Below are positions 1 to 7,135 of a stretch of 12,892 bases of DNA, piece after piece. A model generated the notes under the pieces. The model was not told the DNA's origin, made no database searches, and saw nothing but the letters and a program-made list of their open reading frames with translations. The position numbers and the translations under genes are program-made. How positions within the stretch are numbered: position 1 is the first letter of the stretch; the number at the start of each line of letters is the position of its first letter. The stretch comes from Armatimonadota bacterium (lineage in GTDB: Bacteria; Armatimonadota; UBA10988; DTZQ01), in the NCBI GenBank assembly GCA_012961305.1, contig DTZQ01000242.1, forward strand, positions 1 through 12,892, read 5' to 3'.

Positions 1-1483
1 CCCCCGCCAGCGCCGTAACATCCGCGAACTTTCCTCCCTCATTGCGGTACAACCTTCCCGGCTGCCGCCAACCCAGTAGGAACACATCCTCCCTCCCATC
101 GCCATTGTAATCTCCCACCGCAGCGTCCACTACGTGCCCGGCTGAGGATAATCCCCTCTCGGCCGCCCGGTCCACAAATCGGCTCCCTTCCCGAAGGTAC
201 AGGCGCACGGGAGGAGCATCTTGTACCGCCGCGCCCACCTCCAGCAAGTCCAAATCACCGTCTCCGTCGGCGTCGAAAAACGCCACCCGCGACGTGGCTC
301 GCAAGCCTCCCAGCCCCACGGCCCGGGTCACTTCGCGGAATCGTCCCCCCCGCTGAAGGTAAAGGGCGTTCTCGCTTCGGCCCACCCAACCCGACCGCAC
401 CACGTACAGGTCAAGCGTACCGTCGCCCTCCACATCTGCCCATACCACATCCCAGGAGCCGAAAATGTCATGCAGGCCAATCTCCCTGGCGACGTCGGTG
501 AACCTCGCACCCTCGTTGCGGTACAAGCGCAGGAGGCCATGCAGCGAGGCCACCGCCAGGTCGGGGTCGCCGTCGCCGTCGTAATCACCCCAGGCGGCTC
601 GGCCCACCTCTTGGGGGCGGGGATTTAAGCGGTCGTTAGCCGGCCTAAACCGCACCGGCGACCTGCTCTCCTCCGGCGGCCAGTGCCAGCGGTAAGCCGC
701 AGGTACTTCCTCTGGGTAGCCCCCGACCTGGCGGGCTATTTCGGCCAAGCCAAACAGGGCCTTCAGCCGAACCCGGTCCTGAGGGGACAAAGGCCGGGCC
801 GCTGCCGGGTCGTCCGCCGGAAGCGGCTGCGGGACCGGCCGCTCCCTTTCGCCTTGCTCCCAGGCCCGTTGAAAAGCCTGCTGGGCCACGTCGGCTTCTC
901 CTTGGCGCAGGTGAATTATCCCGGCCAAGTAAGCGGCCTCCGGGCCCCGTGGAGCCGCGAGGGGAACCCGGGAGAGATACTCCAATGCCCGCTGGGGTTC
1001 GTCCTTGGCAAAGAAGATGCGTCCCAAGTACAGGAACGGCTCGCTGTCTTGAGGGTTAAGTTCCGCGCAGCGCTCCACCTCCTCCCAGGCCCAGGATAAA
1101 TCCACCGGCGCCCCCGGCCAGGGAGTTGAATACACCCGGCCTAAGAGGAGATGCCCCCGGGCACTGGCCGGGTTGACCTTTACCAACTGCTGCAAAGTCT
1201 GCACGGCCTCCTCATAACGCCCCTGCTTCCAGAAGAGTTGGCCCAAAGCGTACAGGGCATCTTCCTGCTGGGGATTGCGCTCTAAAACTTCCTGCCAAAC
1301 CCTCACCGCGCCGGTAAGGTCCCCCTGGGCCTGCAAAGCGCGAGCCCGCTGGTAGGTGTTCAGGGACTCGAAGGCGGCGAAAGGAACAGTCCGTTGGCCC
1401 CGCCAGGCGCGTAAAAGGGCCCAACAGAGAAGTCCCATCGCCAGACAGAGACCCCCAATCCACCAGAAACTCCACTTGTTCAT
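1..1483 (-). CDS. Membrane-anchored or exported TPR + FG-GAP/VCBS-repeat protein (C-terminus beyond window)
   Basis: An uninterrupted frame runs from ATG at 1483 to the window edge, giving 494 residues without a stop, so the gene is partial. Residues about 5-27 form a hydrophobic segment (WWIGGLCLAMGLLCWALL), a signal anchor or signal peptide. Residues about 42-205 carry TPR-like helix pairs (for example DALYALGQLFWKQGRYEEAV). From about residue 296 come four FG-GAP/VCBS-type repeats spaced 50-54 residues, each with a calcium-binding-like loop: DYDGDGDPDL (300), DVEGDGTLDL (350), DADGDGDLDL (404), DYNGDGREDV (458). Such proteins fold as extracytoplasmic beta-propellers, and TPR plus propeller suggests protein or glycan binding rather than catalysis. 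The substrate is unknown. No good Shine-Dalgarno precedes the ATG, but a strong promoter lies about 80 nt upstream. The missing C-terminus could carry an ASPIC/UnbV domain, as in CRTAC1-type relatives; this cannot be seen here. Confidence 0.9.
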   Translation of the reverse strand, partial: MNKWSFWWIGGLCLAMGLLCWALLRAWRGQRTVPFAAFESLNTYQRARALQAQGDLTGAVRVWQEVLERNPQQEDALYALGQLFWKQGRYEEAVQTLQQLVKVNPASARGHLLLGRVYSTPWPGAPVDLSWAWEEVERCAELNPQDSEPFLYLGRIFFAKDEPQRALEYLSRVPLAAPRGPEAAYLAGIIHLRQGEADVAQQAFQRAWEQGERERPVPQPLPADDPAAARPLSPQDRVRLKALFGLAEIARQVGGYPEEVPAAYRWHWPPEESRSPVRFRPANDRLNPRPQEVGRAAWGDYDGDGDPDLAVASLHGLLRLYRNEGARFTDVAREIGLHDIFGSWDVVWADVEGDGTLDLYVVRSGWVGRSENALYLQRGGRFREVTRAVGLGGLRATSRVAFFDADGDGDLDLLEVGAAVQDAPPVRLYLREGSRFVDRAAERGLSSAGHVVDAAVGDYNGDGREDVFLLGWRQPGRLYRNEGGKFADVTALAG

Positions 1484-1508
1484 TTTATTTGAGAAATGCA
1501 GGAGACCC

Positions 1509-1526
1509 CTCCCCGCAGGCGGGGAG
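1509..1526. repeat. GC-rich hairpin in the 5' leader of the TPR/FG-GAP gene
   Basis: CTCCCCGC (1509-1516) and GCGGGGAG (1519-1526) form a perfect 8-bp inverted repeat with a minimal loop. It lies between the predicted minus-strand promoter (1565-1593) and the start codon at 1483, so it would be transcribed in the leader. Related GC-rich palindromes occur at 7281-7321 and 9918-9956. It looks like a short member of a dispersed intergenic palindrome family; a regulatory role is not shown. Confidence 0.6.
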
Positions 1527-1564
1527 AGTTAGGTAAGTCCTTTCGTTGCCCGGAGTTTTCTTCC

Positions 1565-1593
1565 ATTATACCCGCTGGCAGGGAGAAGGTCAA
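1565..1593 (-). promoter_or_regulatory. Sigma70-type promoter for the TPR/FG-GAP gene
   Basis: On the minus strand TTGACC (1588-1593) and TATAAT (1565-1570) are separated by exactly 17 nt. The -35 matches consensus at five of six bases and the -10 at all six. Transcription would start near 1558, giving a leader of about 75 nt before ATG 1483. This suggests the gene is expressed separately from the PA14/TPR gene upstream of it. Confidence 0.7.
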
Positions 1594-1603
1594 GGCCTGC
1601 CCA

Positions 1604-1720
1604 AGAGGAAATCTGGGGCTACGGTTACCAAGTCGGTTCTAAACCGGCTTAACCAACTTCCGTTGGTTTGGTAAAGGTAGCCCCGAGTTTGAACTCTGGG
1701 CGAGGGGCAGGATTTCCTTT
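1604..1720. other. Compact multi-helix inverted-repeat element (candidate structured RNA or cruciform)
   Basis: A nested set of inverted repeats fills this stretch. P1: AGGAAATC (1606-1613) with GATTTCCT (1711-1718), extendable by one G-T wobble and one A-T pair. P2: GGGGCTAC (1615-1622) with GTAGCCCC (1677-1684). P3: TTACCA (1625-1630) with TGGTAA (1669-1674). Inside P3 are two hairpins: AGTCGGTT/AACCGGCT (1631-1638 with 1642-1649) and AACCAAC/GTTGGTT (1651-1657 with 1662-1668). Only T1650 is unpaired at this three-way junction. A small hairpin GAGTT/AACTC lies at 1685-1696. The wobbles (T1633-G1647, G1605-T1719) are G-U pairs in a plus-strand RNA but A-C mismatches on the minus strand. I recognise no known RNA family. 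Confidence 0.5.
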
Positions 1721-1931
1721 CCCCCAAAGAACTTAAGTCCGGCGGCATTAAAGTTAACTTTGTCGAGTTAAACGCCAAGGAGCAACTGTGGCGTGAGGAC
1801 AAAGGAATATTTTGGTTATCAAGGAAGCCACAGGGGAACGGGTCGAGTTGTCGCTTGCTGTCGGTTGAACAAAGTGCTGACGGGGCACAACTTCATCCCC
1901 CGCGCTGTTGGCGGCTTTGCCTAAATCCGCC
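1721..1931. other. Intergenic stretch with no convincing gene
   Basis: I see no coding gene here. It holds a perfect 12-bp palindrome AAAGTTAACTTT (1750-1761) and a 7-bp inverted repeat CTGTGGC (1786-1792)/GCCACAG (1827-1833). No T-run terminator is visible after the PA14/TPR gene, whose stop is at 1932-1934. The composition is less GC-rich than in the neighbouring genes. Confidence 0.5.
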
Positions 1932-3998
1932 TTACTCCATTTCCGCCAGCCGCTGGCGGGCTTCCTGGGCAGCAGGACTTTCCGGGAAGTCGGCGACTAC
2001 CTTTTGGTAGTTGTATCGGGCCGCCTCAGCATTGCCCTGAGCGCGATGGGCATCTCCCCGCAGCAGATAGGCCTGGGGTACATAGGCCCCGGCGCGGTTG
2101 GTCTGAATGGCTCGGGTCAGGAAGTTGATGGCGCGCTGGTATTTCTCCTGCTGCAAGTAACAACGGCCCCGCCAGAAAAAGGGCAGTCCCTCTAATTTCG
2201 TCAGGGGCAGGGTCCGTTCCCACTCCTCCAATTGCGCCAAAGCCGCTTCTATTTCCCCTGCGTTCAGGTAGGTTTCGATGGCCTCTACATATCCCCCTAC
2301 CCGCACGCGCCGTTGGGTCAGGGTCAGCGGTTCACCCCGCAACTCCTCCCCGGCTTGGTAGGCTTTTCGGGCCGCTTCCCGGTCCCCGGCCCACAGGTAC
2401 AAATCGCCCAAGCGCGAAAGGGCCAGTTGCCGGTCCTCCGCGGTGAAATCTTGGGGACGAGTCAGAAGGTCCTCGTACCACTTCCGGGCGGCCGCTGCGT
2501 CGTCCAGGTCGCGAAAGTACACCTCTGCCAAATTGAGTTGCGCTGTGCGGGCCGTAGCCCCTGTCGCCCCCAGGGCCAGCAGTTGTTGGTATGTTTCCGC
2601 CGCGGTCTGAGGCCGCTGGATTTCCTCCTCGCGGCAGAGTTCGGCGAAGGCCAAATACGCCGCTGCCTTGGCCAGCGTCCCGAAACGGGCCAGGTAAGCC
2701 CGCCCACACAGGAAAGCGAAGGACTTCTGCTCCAGAGCCAAAGCCACCTGCCACAGGTTCCACAGGGCTTCCTCTTCCAGGGCCGAAAGCGGATATTCGG
2801 AGCACAGGGGGAACAAATACCGCAACGTCCACTCCGACTGGGGGTGCGGCCATTCCTCCGGAGGTAGGTTCAGCCTTTGGGAGACGCGGTCTTGGTAGCC
2901 GTTGGCGGCGGCGAAGAGGGTTATCCGCTGCTCCCCGGTGGTCAGGAAGAGGTGCTGTCCAATTTCCCCCTCCGCGGTCACTCCGTCGCCGAAATCCCAC
3001 CGACAGGCAACCGGCCCAGGTCCGGTCGAGCGGCTTCGCAGGCGCACGTAGTTCACCCGCCACTCGCCGAATTGCAGGGGAATCACCTTGGTTACTGTGA
3101 AATCCGCGGCCACTCGCTGGCCCTGCTTTTCGTAGGCTACCTGCTCCGCCTTTAGGAGCCGCAGGCAGTCGGCCGCGGTGATGGTCGCATAGGCCGTAGC
3201 GGAAGGCTTTTTCCAGGCCGCGTAAGCCAACTGCTCGACTTCCCGCTCCTCGTGCAAATACCATAACTCGTGCACTCCCCGCTGCAGGGTGACCTCGCCG
3301 TGATGCCGCGCATCAGCCACGTAAGGGTGTTCCCCCGCCCAGGCGACAACCTGTTCGCCGTCTAACAGCAGGAAGGAGGAATCGTCCGAGGAAATGGCGA
3401 AACTGTACTCTCCGTCCTCCGGGCAGTAGAGGTAGGCATGGTAGAGGCTGAGGTAGTAGTCTGAGGGGCCAAAGGGGTTGTAGGGGTCGGCGATTTGTTC
3501 CCGGAAGCCCAAACCAAACCGTTCCTCACTGGCACCCAGGAGGGCTCGGAAGTCCTGCAAGTTACGGCACGGCCCCGGCGGACGGAGGCGGGTCTCCAGG
3601 AGGATACCACCCCGGGGCAGCCAGTTTTCCTCTGACCGCGGCGGGGCCTGGGGATGACCATAGTAAACGGCATATAACCCGCCCGGTTGGAGCACCTCAA
3701 AGGCCACCGCCGTGACCCCCTCCGGCTCCACCCGTAGCACCCGCGAACGGACCTCCTGCCCCTCGGGCCCCACCACCCGCACGTCCCGCCCGTCCGGCTG
3801 TACCCGTCCGCCGGTGAGAAACTCCACGGCCACGGCGTTGGTCACCTGCAGGTTGGGAGGCGTTCGCAGAATGCGAAACACCCGCCGACAGGGCCAGGCC
3901 TCATCCCACCAGGGTGGGAGTTGCTCCCCGTTGGCCCTTTCAGTCGGCAGGACCAGAAGCAATAGCAGGGCAGAAAACAACGGCCGTTTTAGCCTCAT
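1932..3998 (-). CDS. Exported PA14 / PKD-like / TPR multidomain protein
   Basis: This 688-residue protein has a Sec signal peptide (about 1-24, LFSALLLLLVLP). An N-terminal beta-sandwich of DUF2341-like character follows (about 30-118, ending in GGLYAVYYGHPQ). A PA14-like domain spans about 160-265, with the typical LYCPEDGEYSFAISSDDSS and LLLDGEQVV strands and a GVHELWY motif. A PKD-like domain spans about 297-377 (CRWDFGDGV at 332-340). A long TPR region covers about 405-688, with clear repeats near 485-515, 525-552, 605-632 and 640-672. PA14 and PKD modules commonly bind glycans or space domains in secreted proteins, and TPRs bind proteins. I see no catalytic motif, so a binding or scaffold role is inferred. 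The start is the ATG at 3998, 56 bp after the GH39-type gene ends. No strong Shine-Dalgarno is visible, so expression may depend on read-through from that gene. Confidence 0.88.
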   Translation of the reverse strand: MRLKRPLFSALLLLLVLPTERANGEQLPPWWDEAWPCRRVFRILRTPPNLQVTNAVAVEFLTGGRVQPDGRDVRVVGPEGQEVRSRVLRVEPEGVTAVAFEVLQPGGLYAVYYGHPQAPPRSEENWLPRGGILLETRLRPPGPCRNLQDFRALLGASEERFGLGFREQIADPYNPFGPSDYYLSLYHAYLYCPEDGEYSFAISSDDSSFLLLDGEQVVAWAGEHPYVADARHHGEVTLQRGVHELWYLHEEREVEQLAYAAWKKPSATAYATITAADCLRLLKAEQVAYEKQGQRVAADFTVTKVIPLQFGEWRVNYVRLRSRSTGPGPVACRWDFGDGVTAEGEIGQHLFLTTGEQRITLFAAANGYQDRVSQRLNLPPEEWPHPQSEWTLRYLFPLCSEYPLSALEEEALWNLWQVALALEQKSFAFLCGRAYLARFGTLAKAAAYLAFAELCREEEIQRPQTAAETYQQLLALGATGATARTAQLNLAEVYFRDLDDAAAARKWYEDLLTRPQDFTAEDRQLALSRLGDLYLWAGDREAARKAYQAGEELRGEPLTLTQRRVRVGGYVEAIETYLNAGEIEAALAQLEEWERTLPLTKLEGLPFFWRGRCYLQQEKYQRAINFLTRAIQTNRAGAYVPQAYLLRGDAHRAQGNAEAARYNYQKVVADFPESPAAQEARQRLAEME

Positions 3999-4024
3999 CT
4001 TTCATTTAAGACGTGAGCATTCAG

Positions 4025-4045
4025 CCTCCGGCTCCGCGGCGGAGG
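4025..4045. repeat. Short GC-rich hairpin between two minus-strand genes
   Basis: CCTCCG (4025-4030) pairs with CGGAGG (4040-4045); an alternative CTCCG/CGGAG hairpin (4032-4044) uses the same right arm. It lies in the 56-bp gap between the GH39-type gene and the PA14/TPR gene. No T-run follows in the minus direction, so it is a poor intrinsic terminator. It might instead be an mRNA processing or stability hairpin. Confidence 0.35.
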
Positions 4046-4054
4046 AAAGGGTGG

Positions 4055-6328
4055 CTATGGGGTCCACCGGGGGCCCCGCTGGAGGAGCGGCCGCAGGGCT
4101 TCCCTCTCCCGTTCCAGAGCGGTGGCCTCATCCTCCCGACCAGCCCCTCGCAGATATTCCACTCGCGCGGTCAGCAGTTCCATCCGCACGTCGTCGCCCA
4201 ATGGGGTGCGCAGAAGTTCCTGCCGCACTCGGTCCGCCGCCTCCTTCTCTCGCAGCCCTTCTTCGTACACCCGCACCAGCGCGAACAGGGCCTTTTGGCC
4301 CCAGAACAAATCCCGATAGGTTTCGGCCACCCGACGGAAGGCTTCCCGGGCCGCAGCCCACTGGCCAGCCTCGGCCCTCCTCTGGGCCGCCTGGTAGGCC
4401 GCTTCCGCCTCCAGCACGCGCTGGATGTGAGGGCCGGGCCGCCACTCACGGCGGTATTCCTCATTGAGCACGAGCAGGACCACGCTGTTGACCGGCAATT
4501 CCACCTCCAGACTAATGCGACCACCGCCAGATTGTAAGATGTCCACCTGGTCGGTGAAAGCCAACTGCGCGGCCTCGTGAATTTGGGCGATTTGCTGGGG
4601 CGTCAGTTGCTCCGGGCGGGGTCGGCCCAGGCGTTCCCAGGCCCGGAAGAAGTTGCTGTGCGTGCGGTCAATTTGATACTTCCGAACGCGGGCCACCAGC
4701 CCGGCCAGGCCTTGCACGGTCAAGTTCACCCTGGCCGGTTCGCCCGTACCCTCCTCGTTGCGCTCAGCGAAATGGTACAGAAGCACCTGGGCGGCCTGGG
4801 GTCCTGTACGAGCGGCCAGTGCGCGGACCGGCTGACTGAAATCCCCCTGGGTCACGGCCACGCGCTCCGGCCCCAATTTGGACAGCAGCACGTAGGCGTG
4901 GAAAACGGGCGCGGGAGCCGGACGGTCGCCCACATATCGGGTCAGCGTCCGCCACCCACCCCAGGGCCCTGCGGTCAGCCGTCCCCACTTGAGGAACAGG
5001 TCCACGCTGGCCTCCGGCACGCTGTACATGGCATCCACGTAGCGGCAGAGAAAGGCCGCCTCGTACTCGGTGTAAAAACTGAGCGACCGATGGGGCCGAC
5101 GGTTGAGAAACAGCGGCTGTCCCCATTCGTTTTGCTGCACCTCTCGGTCGGCCAGGGAGGGAAACTCCCGCCGGATGAGTTCCTTGAACCGGCGGTTTTT
5201 TGCCAGCAGGGCCGGAGTATACCCGTAGCCGTGCCAGGAGATGAAATCAATCCGCGTTCCCTTCTGGCCGGTGACGTAGTTGGTCCCGCTGACGCAATGG
5301 TCGAGAAAGGCGCGCAGATATTGGGGATAACCGGCGATGCCCGGCCCGCCGACTTTCACCTGCGGGTCGGCCGCCGTCGCCCCAGCCACGAAGTAATCGT
5401 ACATTTTGTTCAGCCGCTCCACCAAGCGCGGTGACCATTGGTGGGGGGCTCCTCGTCCCATCCCATCAATAAAGTAACGATACAGGTCCGGTTCGTTCCA
5501 GATTTCCCAATACCACTGCCGAACTTCCTCCGCTCCGTACCGTTCACGGCAGTGCCGCACCGTGTGATAGACGAGGTCGCGCCATTTTTCGTAGTCCTTG
5601 GGGGTGTTGACCAGACCGCCGCCGTAGTTGCGCAACGGTTCGCCCTCAGCCAGAGCATCGGGCATGAAGTCGCACTCCACGATGGGCCTTAAGCCCGCAG
5701 CAAGCATGCGGTCGAGGACTTCGTCCAAGAACCACCATTGATAGATGGGCCGGCCATTTTCATCTTCCCGATAGATGCGGCAGCCGAAGTAGGTCCCGCG
5801 ACGGATGGGCAGGCCATCGCTGAAGTAATTGTGACACCTCAGATACCGAAAGGCCCGGCTTTCGCGAATCATCTCCAGCACCGGTTGGGTTTGCTCCGCC
5901 GTCAGTTCAGCGTAGAGGGGGTCGAAGCCTAAGTTGGCCCACAACTTGTTGTCGTTGGGCCCCACGACCCGCGAAACGTCCACCACAATGCTCACCGGGG
6001 CTGCCTGGCACAGGCCCAACAGCGGCCCAGCCAGGAGTAGCGGGGTAGAGAGGGGAAACATAATTTCGCCCCGCAGAGCCGCTTCTTTGCGGTAGTCCAA
6101 CGTATTGCTGGGCAGGCAATAAACGTTGACGGCTCGGCCATCACGCAGGCGCACCACCTTCATTGCATCTGCGTTTTCCCATCCATCCGCACCCCTCAGC
6201 CCATCGTCCACAATGAACGGGGTTCCCCGCCAATCCAGGCATAGCCCTCTGGTTTCGTGCAACTCAAATACAGCCGCCTGTAAGGGCGTCATCAGGGTCA
6301 TGGTTAATCCTACCCATTCTATACGCAT
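4055..6328 (-). CDS. GH39-type glycosidase with C-terminal TPR-like tail and unusual N-terminal extension
   Basis: This 757-residue protein has a TIM-barrel GH39-like core from about 113 to 500. The acid/base is E279 in WYWEIWNEPD, and the likely nucleophile is E401 in QQNEWGQP. GH39 members are retaining beta-xylosidases or alpha-L-iduronidases; the substrate here is not determined. A beta domain follows (about 500-625), then a helical TPR-like tail (about 635-750). The ATG at 6328 is supported by a perfect AGGAGG (6338-6343) nine bases upstream. However, residues 90-110 (MFPLSTPLLLAGPLLGLCQA) look like a complete signal peptide for the enzyme, and residues 1-89 resemble the start of another protein (FIVDDGLRG, LDYRKEAALRGE). 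The alternative start is ATG 6061 (668 residues), which has only a weak GGGG upstream. Function is confident at clan/family level, the start is not. Confidence 0.87.
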   Translation of the reverse strand: MRIEWVGLTMTLMTPLQAAVFELHETRGLCLDWRGTPFIVDDGLRGADGWENADAMKVVRLRDGRAVNVYCLPSNTLDYRKEAALRGEIMFPLSTPLLLAGPLLGLCQAAPVSIVVDVSRVVGPNDNKLWANLGFDPLYAELTAEQTQPVLEMIRESRAFRYLRCHNYFSDGLPIRRGTYFGCRIYREDENGRPIYQWWFLDEVLDRMLAAGLRPIVECDFMPDALAEGEPLRNYGGGLVNTPKDYEKWRDLVYHTVRHCRERYGAEEVRQWYWEIWNEPDLYRYFIDGMGRGAPHQWSPRLVERLNKMYDYFVAGATAADPQVKVGGPGIAGYPQYLRAFLDHCVSGTNYVTGQKGTRIDFISWHGYGYTPALLAKNRRFKELIRREFPSLADREVQQNEWGQPLFLNRRPHRSLSFYTEYEAAFLCRYVDAMYSVPEASVDLFLKWGRLTAGPWGGWRTLTRYVGDRPAPAPVFHAYVLLSKLGPERVAVTQGDFSQPVRALAARTGPQAAQVLLYHFAERNEEGTGEPARVNLTVQGLAGLVARVRKYQIDRTHSNFFRAWERLGRPRPEQLTPQQIAQIHEAAQLAFTDQVDILQSGGGRISLEVELPVNSVVLLVLNEEYRREWRPGPHIQRVLEAEAAYQAAQRRAEAGQWAAAREAFRRVAETYRDLFWGQKALFALVRVYEEGLREKEAADRVRQELLRTPLGDDVRMELLTARVEYLRGAGREDEATALEREREALRPLLQRGPRWTP

Positions 6329-6337
6329 GTGATTGTT

Positions 6338-6356
6338 CCTCCTATTGACCTGTCAA
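6338..6356 (-). promoter_or_regulatory. Strong Shine-Dalgarno and adjacent TTGAC-type inverted repeat before the GH39-type gene
   Basis: The minus strand shows AGGAGG at 6338-6343, nine bases before ATG 6328. Two bases further upstream is a perfect inverted repeat TTGAC-CT-GTCAA (6345-6356). The palindrome has the size of a small regulator half-site pair. It could also be read as a TTGACA -35 box (6351-6356), but no -10 lies at the right distance. The ribosome site decides in favour of the 6328 start; operator function is inference. Confidence 0.55.
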
Positions 6357-6363
6357 CCAGGGC

Positions 6364-6369
6364 ATTATA
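6364..6369 (-). promoter_or_regulatory. Candidate -10 box at the edge of a palindrome
   Basis: A perfect minus-strand TATAAT (6364-6369) overlaps the edge of the 6368-6394 palindrome. The position 17 nt upstream reads GCTGCG, which is not a -35 box. If used, the transcript would start near 6357, immediately at the TTGACctGTCAA repeat, with a leader of about 29 nt. Without a -35 it would need an activator or be weak. Confidence 0.35.
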
Positions 6370-6394
6370 GCCGCAGGCTTCCCGCCCGCAGCTA
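6368..6394. repeat. REP-like palindrome that provides the stop codon of the truncated glycosidase
   Basis: TAGCCGCAGGC (6368-6378) and GCCCGCAGCTA (6384-6394) form an 11-position stem, with two G-T wobbles when read on the minus strand, around a 5-nt loop. The last three bases (6392-6394) are the TAG stop of the truncated glycosidase gene. Half-arm relatives occur at 9821-9833 and 10005-10014. It resembles dispersed REP-type palindromes. Confidence 0.6.
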
Positions 6395-7102
6395 AGATTT
6401 TTCAAAGACCACATAGCCTATGGCGAACTCCACCTTCTTCCCGTAAACGTCTACTATGTCCACCCAACGCCAGGCATCGTGATATTCGAGTATGTAATCT
6501 AATCTTTGCGCGTCGCTGACTGGCCAACCGCCAAAGACCACTTGACAACCGTAACGGCGAATGATTTTCGCCGCGGGGATGAAAATGGTGTCTATCCAGG
6601 CCTCGTCCGTTTCGCCCCGCCAGAAACCGGCTTTGCGGGTGGGCTCGTTCCACACCTGAAAGAAATGTAGGTTGAAAGGCGGGCGACTGTAGCGTTGCAC
6701 AACGTGTTCCACATAATCCTCCCAATCTTGCACCTCCTTCGGCGGCCCCTTCGTTCCCACCTCGGTCGCCGCCCAGGAAGCAGTATAAGCCAGTAGCGGG
6801 AGCACTTCCATGCCTCGCTTGTGCGCCTCGCGGATGAGATTGTCGAACCGCTCCCAGACCCAAACGTCTTGCTGCGGTTCAATCTTTCCCCAGGCAAAGT
6901 CCATCCGGGCCCAGCCGATAGCCAATTGGCGTTCAAATCCCTCAGCGGGCAAGTAAACTACACTCACGAAATCCTCCAGGGAAGGAGATAGTCTACCAGG
7001 GGGAAAATGGGAAAGGGTTGCGCCAGGGGTAAATTGGACTCCCGCAAAATCGGCGCGAACCGCAAGCACAGAGAAAACAAACAGCATTCCCCCAATTCCC
7101 AT
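6392..7102 (-). pseudogene. Truncated glycoside hydrolase-like gene (C-terminal half of barrel missing)
   Basis: The 236-residue product has a short signal-peptide-like start (GGMLFVFSVLAVRA) and then the first half of a TIM-barrel glycosidase. Visible are WARMDFAWGKIEP (64-76), WVWERFDNLIREAHKRGMEVLPLL (81-104, typical barrel strand/helix) and the acid/base motif FFQVWNEPTRKAGF, with E153 the likely proton donor. The family resembles GH39/GH5-type (clan A) enzymes. The frame ends after WVDIVDVYGKKVEFAIGYVVFEKS, before the strand that would carry the nucleophile Glu, and the stop lies inside a palindrome. The usual length would be well over 350 residues. The ATG at 7102 has a good ribosome site (AAGGAG, about 7 nt upstream), so it may still be translated. 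It is probably inactive; I called it a pseudogene by inference from the missing half. Confidence 0.7.
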
Positions 7103-7135
7103 CTTTTTCTCCTTTCGTTGCAGGAATAACGTTCA

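Noticed and set aside
221..1099. Plus-strand open frames of 135 and 138 codons
   Set aside because: They are antisense to the minus-strand TPR/FG-GAP gene, whose frame has clear repeats and calcium-loop motifs. The plus frames have no recognisable domains.
1625..1674. Hammerhead-type ribozyme suggested by the three-way junction
   Set aside because: The junction is almost fully paired and lacks the conserved CUGANGA and GAAA core segments.
1615..1684. tRNA-like pattern: 7-8 bp terminal stem and an arm with a TCC anticodon-like loop
   Set aside because: There is no T-arm between the putative anticodon arm and the 3' stem, the D-loop would be far too long, and positions 8-9 and the T-loop consensus are missing.
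1740..1860. Possible short or decayed gene (a stretch reading ILVIKEATGERVELSLAVG before a stop)
   Set aside because: The frame is closed by a stop nine codons upstream, with no start or ribosome site. It could be a gene remnant but there is too little to call.
2232..3264. Long alternative frames (211 codons plus, 310 codons minus) inside the PA14/TPR gene
   Set aside because: They are by-products of high GC. Their sequences are arginine/proline/glycine-rich without domains, while the 688-residue frame shows a signal peptide and ordered domains.
6318..6356. TTGACA (6351-6356, minus) as a -35 paired with TATAGA (6318-6323)
   Set aside because: The spacing is 27 nt, far outside the usable range, and the -10 would lie inside the coding region.
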